Of a stretch of 16,706 nt of DNA, positions 7,531 through 14,604 are shown in pieces. Numbering within the stretch: position 1 is the first letter of the stretch; the number at the start of each line of letters is the position of its first letter. The notes beneath the pieces were generated by a model. That model was not told the origin of the DNA and searched no databases. It saw only the letters and a list, made by a program, of their open reading frames with translations. Source of the stretch: an uncultured Opitutaceae bacterium. GTDB taxonomy: Bacteria > Verrucomicrobiota > Verrucomicrobiae > Opitutales > Opitutaceae. The stretch lies in NCBI GenBank assembly GCA_946482625.1, contig CAMLSH010000023.1:1-16706 (forward strand). The letters run 5' to 3'. The position numbers were made by a program, and so were the translations under genes.

Positions 7531-8025
7531 ATGTCCACGCCTAACACTCCCGCCTCCACCTCGCTCGCCGGCAAGTATCTGACCGTCGTGCTCGAAAACG
7601 AAGCTTACGGTCTCAACGTCTTGAAGATCCGCGAGATCATCCGCCTGCCCAAGATCACGCCGGTCGCGCAAATGCCGGCCTTCGTGAAGGGTGTCGTCAA
7701 CATCCGCGGCCGCGTGATCCCGGTAGTGGACTTGCGCGTGAAGTTCGGTCTGAAGGCCGAGTTTGCCGAGCGCACCTGCATCGTCGTCGTCCATGTCAGG
7801 CTGTCCGCCGAACGGGTGGTGCAAATGGGGCTGATCGTGGACTGTGTCGACGAGGTGGTGAACCTCGCGGCGGAGGACATCGAGCCCACGCCCGATTTCG
7901 GCGCCAAGGTCGACACGGCCTACCTGCTCGGCATGGCCAAAGTGAAAGACCAGGTGAAGACGCTCCTCGACATCGACCGCGTCGTCGCCCCCGAGACACT
8001 CCACGCGGCGTTGTCCGCGGCGTGA
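7531..8025 (+). CDS. cheW: Chemotaxis coupling protein CheW
   Basis: The 164-residue protein starts at the ATG at 7531. The frame is open further upstream to 7315, but that would run through the regulatory gap and into the divergent gene, and the CheW fold begins about residue 15. The CheW domain fills the protein: the strand [16 protein letters not shown], then [14 protein letters not shown], the hallmark [15 protein letters not shown] (around residue 60-75), and the late [22 protein letters not shown]. It links chemoreceptors to the kinase CheA in membrane signalling arrays. Three receptor genes follow on the same strand, the first after 118 bp, so it is probably the head of a cheW-mcp-mcp-mcp operon. 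No cheA is present in the window. The leader is C-rich (gcttcccATG) with no Shine-Dalgarno motif. Confidence 0.96.
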   Translation: MSTPNTPASTSLAGKYLTVVLENEAYGLNVLKIREIIRLPKITPVAQMPAFVKGVVNIRGRVIPVVDLRVKFGLKAEFAERTCIVVVHVRLSAERVVQMGLIVDCVDEVVNLAAEDIEPTPDFGAKVDTAYLLGMAKVKDQVKTLLDIDRVVAPETLHAALSAA

Positions 8026-8143
8026 GGTATCCGTTGTAAACCGACAAACGCCGTCCTGCACGGCGCCAGGAACTCAACGGACACCCCCAGCTTCCCAGAT
8101 CCCCACACTCCTATCCCCAACCAGAACCCGCTTCGCTTCCCCC

Positions 8144-9739
8144 ATGAAATCCCTCACCCTAGGAAAACGCGTCACATTAGGCTTCGCCGCCGTGATCGCG
8201 GTCACCCTCGCCCTCGGCATCGTTTCATTCAACCGCTTCCTCGCCGTCTCTGCGGCGGGCGAATACCTCGCAACCGATCCTGTGCCGGGCACGATCGCGA
8301 TCATCGACATCGCCGGTGCCTTCAAGGAAAACTTTGGCCTGGTCGAGATGCATATCAGCGCCCACGACAAAGACGCGGTTGCTGCCACCATCCAAAAAAA
8401 CAAGGAACAGATCGACCAGTTGCTGCGTGATTACGAAGCCACGATCACAAGGGACGAAGATCGCGCGATGTTCGCCACCTTCAAGACAGCACGAGCGGCA
8501 TTCGTCACCGAATTCAAGGCCGTCATGGAGTTGAACTCGGCGGGACGGATGGAAGAAGCCATCACGACCGCCGAGGCACGCATGCTCCCGGCGTATCGGA
8601 AACTCGACGACGTGCTGGATCGCCTAGTCGAGTATAACAAAGCCAATCTCCACCGGGGAGTGCTCAACGTCGAGTCTTCCTCCCAAGGCGGCAAGAACAC
8701 CATCCTTGTCGGCCTCAGCGCCGCGGTCCTCTGCGCTGCGGCGATTGCTTTTTTCATCGTCCGCAGCACGACGCGGGTCCTGACCAGCGTCACGGAAACG
8801 CTCGACTCCGGCTCCGCCCAGATCGCCAGCGCCGCCGGCCAGGTATCCGCCGCCAGCCAGACCCTCGCCGAAGGTGCGAGCGAGCAGGCCGCTTCGTTGG
8901 AGGAGACCAGCGCTTCGTTGGAAGAGATGGCGAGCATGACCAGGCGAAACGACGAGAGCGCGCAGCGGGCAAAGCAGTCCGCCGGTGAGGCGCGCACCTC
9001 CGCCGACGTCGGCGTGCAGCAAATGCAGGCCATGCAGAGCGCGATGAACGAGATCCAGACCGCCAGCAGCGATATCGCGAAAATCTTGAAGACGATCGAC
9101 GAGATCGCGTTTCAGACGAACATCCTCGCGCTCAACGCAGCCGTGGAAGCCGCCCGAGCCGGGAACGCCGGTGCGGGGTTCGCAGTCGTCGCTGACGAAG
9201 TGCGGGCGCTCGCCCAGCGCTGCGCCGCCGCGGCGAAAGAGACCGCGCTCAAGATCGACGAGTCTGTCGGCAAGAGTCAGCACGGTGTTCACATCTGCGC
9301 CGATGTGGCGAAGAGCTTTTCGACAATCCAGGAACGTATCCGCGAACTCGACACCATGATGGCCGAGATCGCGACGGCCTCCCAGGAACAAAGCCAAGGC
9401 ATCGGCCAGGTAAGCACGGCGGTCACACAGATGGATCACGTCACGCAGTCCAACGCCGCCAGCGCAGAGGAAAGCGCGAGTGCCTCCGAGGAGCTCAATG
9501 CCCAGGCCGGGGCATTGAAAGAAGCCGTCGCGACCCTGCAGTTGCTCGTAGGCGCCGGGCATGGAGCGGCCCATGAACCCTCCGCCACCGTTCAGCCGAC
9601 GCACCCGGCAACCGATACGACCAGAGAGAAACCGAAGGCACGGCGCACCGCCACCCGATCCATTTCTATCAAGCCGAAACCCCGGCCTCTCGCATCCAGC
9701 GCAAGCGGCCCTGCCGACGGTCATTTCCGCGATCTCTAA
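8144..9739 (+). CDS. Methyl-accepting chemotaxis protein, 4HB sensor, HAMP-less
   Basis: The receptor has 531 residues. TM1 is about 9-29, a 4HB_MCP-type four-helix periplasmic domain covers about 30-182, and TM2 is about 187-206. The cytoplasmic signalling domain begins almost at once (about 225-480) with no HAMP module between. The hairpin tip (about 319-340) has the invariant [22 protein letters not shown] signature split over the CheA/CheW-contact region. Methylation-type Glu pairs occur in [15 protein letters not shown] linker of about 50 residues rich in Pro, Lys and Arg leads to the C-terminal HFRDL, repeated in the third receptor and placed where CheR/CheB-docking pentapeptides sit in other receptors. 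The signalling half is closely related in DNA to the next gene (40 identical bases at the tip). The ligand is unknown; 4HB domains typically bind small molecules. The start is supported by the TM1 beginning; the leader is C-rich. Confidence 0.95.
   Translation: MKSLTLGKRVTLGFAAVIAVTLALGIVSFNRFLAVSAAGEYLATDPVPGTIAIIDIAGAFKENFGLVEMHISAHDKDAVAATIQKNKEQIDQLLRDYEATITRDEDRAMFATFKTARAAFVTEFKAVMELNSAGRMEEAITTAEARMLPAYRKLDDVLDRLVEYNKANLHRGVLNVESSSQGGKNTILVGLSAAVLCAAAIAFFIVRSTTRVLTSVTETLDSGSAQIASAAGQVSAASQTLAEGASEQAASLEETSASLEEMASMTRRNDESAQRAKQSAGEARTSADVGVQQMQAMQSAMNEIQTASSDIAKILKTIDEIAFQTNILALNAAVEAARAGNAGAGFAVVADEVRALAQRCAAAAKETALKIDESVGKSQHGVHICADVAKSFSTIQERIRELDTMMAEIATASQEQSQGIGQVSTAVTQMDHVTQSNAASAEESASASEELNAQAGALKEAVATLQLLVGAGHGAAHEPSATVQPTHPATDTTREKPKARRTATRSISIKPKPRPLASSASGPADGHFRDL
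9078..9117 (+). repeat. 40-bp exact repeat, copy 1 (receptor tip)
   Basis: This segment of the first receptor gene is identical to 10801-10840 in the second. It encodes the conserved hairpin tip. Identity in synonymous positions over 40 bp points to recent duplication or gene conversion rather than protein constraint alone. Confidence 0.85.
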
Positions 9740-9767
9740 ACCCTAGGTTTCTCCTTCACCCCATCCC

Positions 9768-11318
9768 ATGAACCTTGGAACTAAAATCATCTCTGCCGCC
9801 GTGTGCGCCGTAGCGCTCGCCGTGGGCGTCGCGTTGTGGGTGCAGAAAATCGTCATCGAAAAACAGGGCGTCGCGCTGACGCTCGATACCATGCGCGCCG
9901 CCATCGCCGAGGCGGAAAGCGTTCGTGAAGGCATTTCGCTGCTTGGTGAGCGCGACGCGTTCGATCGCAAGAAGTTGATCGCTGAATACCGCGCGAGCGG
10001 CGATCTCCGCAAGTCCACCCTCTATCGAACGATTCCCGTCGTCGCCGCTTGGGAAGCCATCGAACGGGTCGCACAGCAACAGGGGTACGAGTTCCGCATC
10101 CCGAAAGACCAGGCGCGTAACTCGAAGAACAACCCGCTGCCCGCCGAGCGCGAAATCCTCGCCGCCCTCGAGGAAGAAGGTCTCGCGGAGTACATCAAAG
10201 TCGACCGCGCCGCGAATACCGTCATCTACGCGCGGCCGATCAAACTGACGGCAGACTGCCTTCACTGCCATGGTGATCCCGCCAACAGCCCGACGCATGA
10301 TGGCAAGGACATCGTCGGCCTTCCCATGGAGAATTGGAAAACCGGCGAAGTTCACGGCGCGTTCGTACTCAAAACAGATTTCAAGCGGATCGATGCCGCG
10401 ACCCGCAACGGCATGGTACACAGCATCGCCGGGCTCGCGCCGGTCACCGTGGGCATTGCCCTCGGCTTTTTCTTTTTCAACCAACGCCTCATCGTCCGTC
10501 CACTACGGCGGGTCGCCGCATCCATCGGCGGCGGTGCGGAACAGACCGCCAGCGCCGCCAGTCAGGTTTCCGTCGCCAGTCAGGCGCTCGCCGAAGGCGC
10601 GAGCGAGCAGGCCGCCTCGCTTGAGGAAACCAGTGCCTCGCTCGAAGAGATGGCCAGCATGACCCGCCGGAACGAGGAGAGCGCGCAGCAGGCGAAGACC
10701 TCGGCCAGTGAGGCACGCGCCTCCGCCGATACGGGTGGCGTGCAGATGAAGGCCATGCAACGCGCCATGGACGAGATCCAGGCCGCCAGCGCCGATATCT
10801 CGAAAATCTTGAAGACGATCGACGAGATCGCGTTTCAGACAAACATCCTCGCGCTCAACGCCGCCGTGGAAGCCGCCCGCGCCGGGAACGCCGGTGCCGG
10901 CTTCGCAGTCGTAGCCGACGAAGTGCGCGCGCTGGCACAACGCTGCGCGGCCGCGGCGAAAGAGACCGCCTTCAAGATCGACGACTCTGTCACCAAGAGT
11001 CAGCAGGGCGTCCAGATCAGCGCCGAGGTCGCGAAAAGTTTTGCCACGATCCAAGAGCGTATCCGCACGCTCGACACGCTGGTCGTCGAGATCGCCACAG
11101 CCTCCCAAGAGCAGAGCCGGGGCATCGGAGAAATAAGCACGGCGGTCACGCAGATGAACCAGGTCACGCAATCCAACGCCGCGAGCGCCGAGGAAAGCGC
11201 AGGCGCCTCCGCGGAGCTCAACGCCCAAGCCGCCGGTTTGAAGGAAGCCGTCATCACACTGCAACGACTCTCCGGCGGTGTGGACGGCCGCGCAGACGGC
11301 AACAAGCCGCAAACCTGA
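9768..11318 (+). CDS. Methyl-accepting chemotaxis protein with Tll0287/DUF3365-like haem c sensor
   Basis: The receptor has 516 residues and starts 28 bp after the previous stop. TM1 is about 8-27, the periplasmic domain about 30-220, TM2 about 222-242. The periplasmic part contains C164-L-H-C167-H168, a canonical CxxCH haem c attachment site, followed by GDP and later by [16 protein letters not shown], the pattern of the Tll0287-like (DUF3365) family. The only other N-terminal cysteine is C13, inside TM1, so a distal cysteine haem ligand is unlikely and Met or His is more probable. Haem attachment would need export and cytochrome c maturation. The signalling domain (about 255-500, tip about 352-373) follows TM2 without a HAMP. 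Probable role: a redox, oxygen or NO-type chemoreceptor (inference). It lacks the HFRDL tail of its two neighbours and ends GNKPQT. Confidence 0.94.
   Translation: MNLGTKIISAAVCAVALAVGVALWVQKIVIEKQGVALTLDTMRAAIAEAESVREGISLLGERDAFDRKKLIAEYRASGDLRKSTLYRTIPVVAAWEAIERVAQQQGYEFRIPKDQARNSKNNPLPAEREILAALEEEGLAEYIKVDRAANTVIYARPIKLTADCLHCHGDPANSPTHDGKDIVGLPMENWKTGEVHGAFVLKTDFKRIDAATRNGMVHSIAGLAPVTVGIALGFFFFNQRLIVRPLRRVAASIGGGAEQTASAASQVSVASQALAEGASEQAASLEETSASLEEMASMTRRNEESAQQAKTSASEARASADTGGVQMKAMQRAMDEIQAASADISKILKTIDEIAFQTNILALNAAVEAARAGNAGAGFAVVADEVRALAQRCAAAAKETAFKIDDSVTKSQQGVQISAEVAKSFATIQERIRTLDTLVVEIATASQEQSRGIGEISTAVTQMNQVTQSNAASAEESAGASAELNAQAAGLKEAVITLQRLSGGVDGRADGNKPQT
10801..10840 (+). 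repeat. 40-bp exact repeat, copy 2 (receptor tip)
   Basis: Identical to 9078-9117 in the upstream receptor gene. After one mismatch, the following 20 bp (aacatcctcgcgctcaacgc) also match. The third receptor gene has the same protein sequence here but with several synonymous differences. Confidence 0.85.
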
Positions 11319-11429
11319 CCGCCTGCCGGAACCCCGCTTAAGTTCCCAACGACCACTGAAAACCAACGGGAGCCCGTTTCCGCGCCAGTCCCGTGCTTTT
11401 GCCCTTTGTAGTTCCAACAACACGTCCCC

Positions 11430-13421
11430 ATGAAAACCACTTGGACCATCGGTCGGAAATTAATCACTGCCTTTCTGGCGGTCGCGGCGATCACGCTGCT
11501 ACTGGGGCTCGTGGGTTACTACGGTGCCGTGAAGAGCAACGAAGCCGTCTACGAGATCGGCGATGTGCGCCTCCCCGGCGTGCAAAACCTGCTGACCATC
11601 AGCGAAAATGCGGGCCAGATTAAGGCGGCCCAACGTACACTGTTGAGCAGCGATCTGAGCCTGGCCGACCGCGAACGCCAGCCCAAGACTGCTGCCGAGG
11701 CGAAGGCGAAGTATGAGGCCGCCTGGAAAGTCTACGAGGCCCTGCCTCAGACCACCGAAGAGGCGGCCCTCTGGCGGGAATTTGTCCCGGCGTGGCAGCA
11801 ATGGGAAAAGGACAACGCGGAATTTTTTCGGATCAACGACGAGTTGGACGCCAACGCCATCCTCTCACCCGAGGCGCTTCAGCGCGACCTGCAGCAGTTC
11901 ATCGGCGATCACGCCCGGCTCACCATGAGGGTTATGGAACACGTTCACGAGGCCGCCGAATGCCAAGGCGGAGACGACCCGACGGCGTGCAACTACGGCA
12001 AATGGCTCGCCAAGTTCGACTCCACCAACCCGGAACTGAAACGGATCATCGATGCCACGCGCCCTTCGCACAATGCGTTCCACGCTGCCGTCCGCTCGGC
12101 CAAGGAACAGACGGCCAAGGGCGACAAGGCTGGCGCCGTGCAGATCATTGACGGCGAGATGAGGTCCTCTGTGCAAAAAACCTATGCGGGTTTCGACGCT
12201 CTGCTGGCCGAGGCGACGAAGGCCGACGAATTGCGCGGGAAATTGGGCCATCAGCTGCTCGTCGTGAGTCACGACAGCGAGACCAAGGCCCTCGCCCTGC
12301 TCGCCCACCTAGTCGAGGTCAACGAAGCCATCGCCGCAGAGGAGGCCAAGACAAGCACCGCCCAGTCGGCGACCCTAAAGACCATTGCGGTTGTCGCCAT
12401 GATCGTGGGGGTGATCGCGGCTTTGGGCCTCGGCCTCTTCATCAGCTGGGGAATAAACAAAGTCCTCCGCCAGCTCTGCAGCGATCTGAGCGCCGGAGCC
12501 GAGCAGACTGCTTCGGCCGCCGGCCAAGTCTCCTCGAGCAGCCAATCGCTCGCCGATGGTTCCAGTGAACAGGCCGCTTCATTGGAGGAGACCTCCGCCT
12601 CGATCGAGGAGCTGGCCTCCATGACCAAGCGCAACGCCGATAACGCCGCGCAAGCCAAGGAACTTTCTGGCCAGACCCGCGCCGCCGCCGACGTCGGAGC
12701 CACCGACATGGAGCACATGCGGGCCGCCATGGACGACATCAAGCGCTCCTCCGGAGAAATCGCCAAGATCGTCAAGACCATCGACGAGATCGCCTTTCAG
12801 ACCAACATTCTCGCGCTCAACGCCGCCGTCGAGGCCGCCCGTGCCGGCGAGTCCGGTGCCGGCTTCGCGGTCGTCGCCGACGAAGTGCGGGCGCTCGCCC
12901 AGCGTTGCGCCCAAGCCGCCAAGGAGACCGCAGCCAAGATCGACGACTCTGTCAGCAAGAGTGAGCACGGCGTCGGCATCTCGGACAAAGTCGCAATCTC
13001 ACTCCAGCAGATCGTCGAGCGCGCCCGCCAAGTTGACTCCCTCGTCGCCGAGATCGCCACCGCTTCCGAGGAACAGAGCCAAGGCATCAGCCAGGTGAAC
13101 ATCGCCGTCGGCCAGATGGATCAGGTCACCCAATCCAACGCCGCCAGCGCGGAGGAAAGCGCGAGTGCGTCCGAGGAGCTCAATGCCCAGGCAGCCTCGT
13201 TGAAGGAAGCCGTTGCGACCTTGCAACAGCTCGTCGGCGGCACACGCAAAACCGCCAACGACGCTGATTCCGCCGTGCCCACGCCGGCTCATCCTGCGAA
13301 CGGCGCCGCCGAATCGAAAACGCCGGGCGCCGGCATACGTTCTCCCCGGATCAAACCAAAGGTTGCACGCCGTGTCGTCCGTCCGAAAAGCCTCGCGGTC
13401 GATCATTTCCGCGATCTCTGA
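11430..13421 (+). CDS. Methyl-accepting chemotaxis protein with 4HB and zinc-binding CZB domain
   Basis: The receptor has 663 residues. TM1 is about 10-31, a 4HB-like helical region about 32-150, a CZB domain about 155-225, a further helix to 315, and TM2 about 318-341. The CZB ligands are in place: H161, C187 in C-x-x-G-K-W-L, and the pair H214-x3-H218. CZB domains bind zinc through three His and one Cys; in cytoplasmic relatives the Zn-Cys core responds to hypochlorous acid or zinc. Here topology puts it in the periplasm. The cytoplasmic signalling domain (about 355-600, tip about 452-473) follows TM2 without HAMP. The C-terminus is DHFRDL, matching the first receptor, although the Lys/Arg/Pro-rich linkers before it differ. 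It lies 111 bp after the second receptor, last in the row and convergent with lpxI. Confidence 0.95.
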   Translation: MKTTWTIGRKLITAFLAVAAITLLLGLVGYYGAVKSNEAVYEIGDVRLPGVQNLLTISENAGQIKAAQRTLLSSDLSLADRERQPKTAAEAKAKYEAAWKVYEALPQTTEEAALWREFVPAWQQWEKDNAEFFRINDELDANAILSPEALQRDLQQFIGDHARLTMRVMEHVHEAAECQGGDDPTACNYGKWLAKFDSTNPELKRIIDATRPSHNAFHAAVRSAKEQTAKGDKAGAVQIIDGEMRSSVQKTYAGFDALLAEATKADELRGKLGHQLLVVSHDSETKALALLAHLVEVNEAIAAEEAKTSTAQSATLKTIAVVAMIVGVIAALGLGLFISWGINKVLRQLCSDLSAGAEQTASAAGQVSSSSQSLADGSSEQAASLEETSASIEELASMTKRNADNAAQAKELSGQTRAAADVGATDMEHMRAAMDDIKRSSGEIAKIVKTIDEIAFQTNILALNAAVEAARAGESGAGFAVVADEVRALAQRCAQAAKETAAKIDDSVSKSEHGVGISDKVAISLQQIVERARQVDSLVAEIATASEEQSQGISQVNIAVGQMDQVTQSNAASAEESASASEELNAQAASLKEAVATLQQLVGGTRKTANDADSAVPTPAHPANGAAESKTPGAGIRSPRIKPKVARRVVRPKSLAVDHFRDL

Positions 13422-13495
13422 GCACTCCTTTTCCATCGGAGGTTCGATCTGCCAGTGTTTGCGAGGCTGGCTTTTATCCGATGGCGATCTCTCAG

Positions 13496-13537
13496 AGTCT
13501 GCCCGCGCGTAGACGTCGCGAGGTAGTCGGGCAGATT
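13496..13537. terminator. Hairpin between convergent receptor and lpxI genes
   Basis: A perfect 8-bp stem (tctgcccg 13498-13505 with cgggcaga 13528-13535) can extend by a G-U and an A-T pair and contains an inner cgcg/cgcg pairing. It sits between the receptor stop (13421) and the lpxI stop (13545), followed by only three T on the plus strand and by CAAATC-type sequence upstream. The position favours a bidirectional terminator although the U-tract is weak. Confidence 0.5.
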
Positions 13538-13544
13538 TGCCAAA

Positions 13545-14408
13545 TCATTCGAAACCGAAGAGCGAGATGCCCCATTCTTTCGCTTGGGCGAGGACCGCGG
13601 GCTTATCGATCATGATGACGCGGCCAACTTCGAGAGCGGCGGCGTGCAGGCCGGCTTCGCGCATTGTTTCAAGCGTGCGCTGGCCGAAGACGGGGACGTC
13701 GAAGCGGTAGTCCTGGTGCGTCTTCACTGTTTTCACGAAGAGGGCGTTGTCGGTTTTGAATTCGCCGGCGCGGCGGAGCATGGCGTCGGTGCCCTCAAAG
13801 GCTTCGACGGCGAGGACGGTGCCTTTGCGCACGACGCAGCCCTGACCAATGTCGAGGCGGGCGGATTCGCGGGCGATGTGAATGCCGTGATCGAGGTACT
13901 CGCGGTCGATGGGAAATTTGCCGCCGGTCATGACGCCGGGAGTGGCGAGTTGGTCGTCGAGGAAGCTGCGGGCATCGAGCATCTGGATACCGAGTTGCTC
14001 GATCTCGCTGGCGATCGCCCCGAAGATGGTCTCGGCGTTGCGGCGTTTCAGGGAGAAGAGAATGCGGGCGGCCTTGAAGTCGGGGTGCAGTCCTTTGAAG
14101 AGGCGCTTGGGCGTTATCTGGCCGGCCATGATGGCGGCGCCGGCGCCGAATTGTTCGAGGGACTTGAGCATCTTGCCGAGCTGACCGACGAGGAGTTTCT
14201 TGCGGTCGGACTCGGCGAAGGACTCGTAGAGGTCGGGGCGGGTTTCTTCCTCGAAGGCGATCAGGCGGAGGGGAATGCCGGCGCGGCGGATGGATTGGGC
14301 TATGAGGACCGGGTACAGGCCCTGACCGGCGATGAGCGCGACGGGCTTTTTGGCGTCGAAAGTTTTCGGGAGGAAGGCGGAGACGGACACGGCGAGGGAG
14401 GGCGGCAA
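13545..14408 (-). CDS. lpxI: UDP-2,3-diacylglucosamine pyrophosphatase LpxI (DUF1009)
   Basis: The product of up to 287 residues cleaves UDP-2,3-diacylglucosamine to lipid X and UMP in lipid A synthesis, the step done by LpxH in many bacteria. The N-terminal domain has ALIAGQGLYPVLIAQSIRRAG (split at residues 24-44), matching the nucleotide-fold start of the family. The C-terminal domain has IGQGCVVRKGTVLAVEA-FEGTDAML (187-211), then KTHQDYRFDVPVFG (229-242), where the Asp near 237 fits the conserved catalytic acid, and an ending in VIMIDKPAVLAQA. The start is uncertain: the longest frame begins with TTG at 14408, and GTG at 14390 is an alternative; no ATG precedes the fold. It is the probable single lipid A gene here, 196 bp downstream of the co-polymerase gene on the same strand. 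Confidence 0.93.
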   Translation of the reverse strand: MPPSLAVSVSAFLPKTFDAKKPVALIAGQGLYPVLIAQSIRRAGIPLRLIAFEEETRPDLYESFAESDRKKLLVGQLGKMLKSLEQFGAGAAIMAGQITPKRLFKGLHPDFKAARILFSLKRRNAETIFGAIASEIEQLGIQMLDARSFLDDQLATPGVMTGGKFPIDREYLDHGIHIARESARLDIGQGCVVRKGTVLAVEAFEGTDAMLRRAGEFKTDNALFVKTVKTHQDYRFDVPVFGQRTLETMREAGLHAAALEVGRVIMIDKPAVLAQAKEWGISLFGFE

Positions 14409-14537
14409 AAGGGCGGAGAGGGAGAATGTGGAAATCAGGAAGGCTGGAATCGGAGGGGGCGAGGCGTGGCCAGGAAGCGGATACAGTGAGCGGAGTGAGG
14501 CGTTATTTTCGAGTCGAGAGGCGTAGGTTGTCGAGCC

Positions 14538-14559
14538 GGCGGGTTAGGGATAACCCGCC
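14538..14559. repeat. REP-like palindrome, copy 1
   Basis: An 8-bp perfect stem (ggcgggtt 14538-14545 with aacccgcc 14552-14559) has the loop agggat. A second unit with the same stem core and a related loop lies 19 bp to the right in the same orientation. Such paired palindromes between genes resemble dispersed REP elements. Confidence 0.5.
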
Positions 14560-14578
14560 CTACCGCGGAGGGGCGTGC

Positions 14579-14598
14579 CGCGGGTTGGATAACCCGCG
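14579..14598. repeat. REP-like palindrome, copy 2, also possible terminator
   Basis: An 8-bp perfect stem (cgcgggtt 14579-14586 with aacccgcg 14591-14598) has the loop ggat. It begins 6 bp beyond the stop codon of the co-polymerase/kinase gene, so it could act as its transcript end hairpin on the minus strand, though no T-tract follows. Confidence 0.5.
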
Positions 14599-14604
14599 CT
14601 CCAC

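Noticed and set aside
8624..9724. Minus-strand frame of 366 codons opposite receptor 1, and a similar 306-codon frame at 10503-11423
   Set aside because: They mirror each other only because the receptor genes on the plus strand are paralogues; the receptor reading is unequivocal.
13584..14489. Plus-strand frame of 301 codons opposite lpxI
   Set aside because: Gly/Glu/Ala-biased composition typical of antisense reading; the minus strand encodes a full LpxI.
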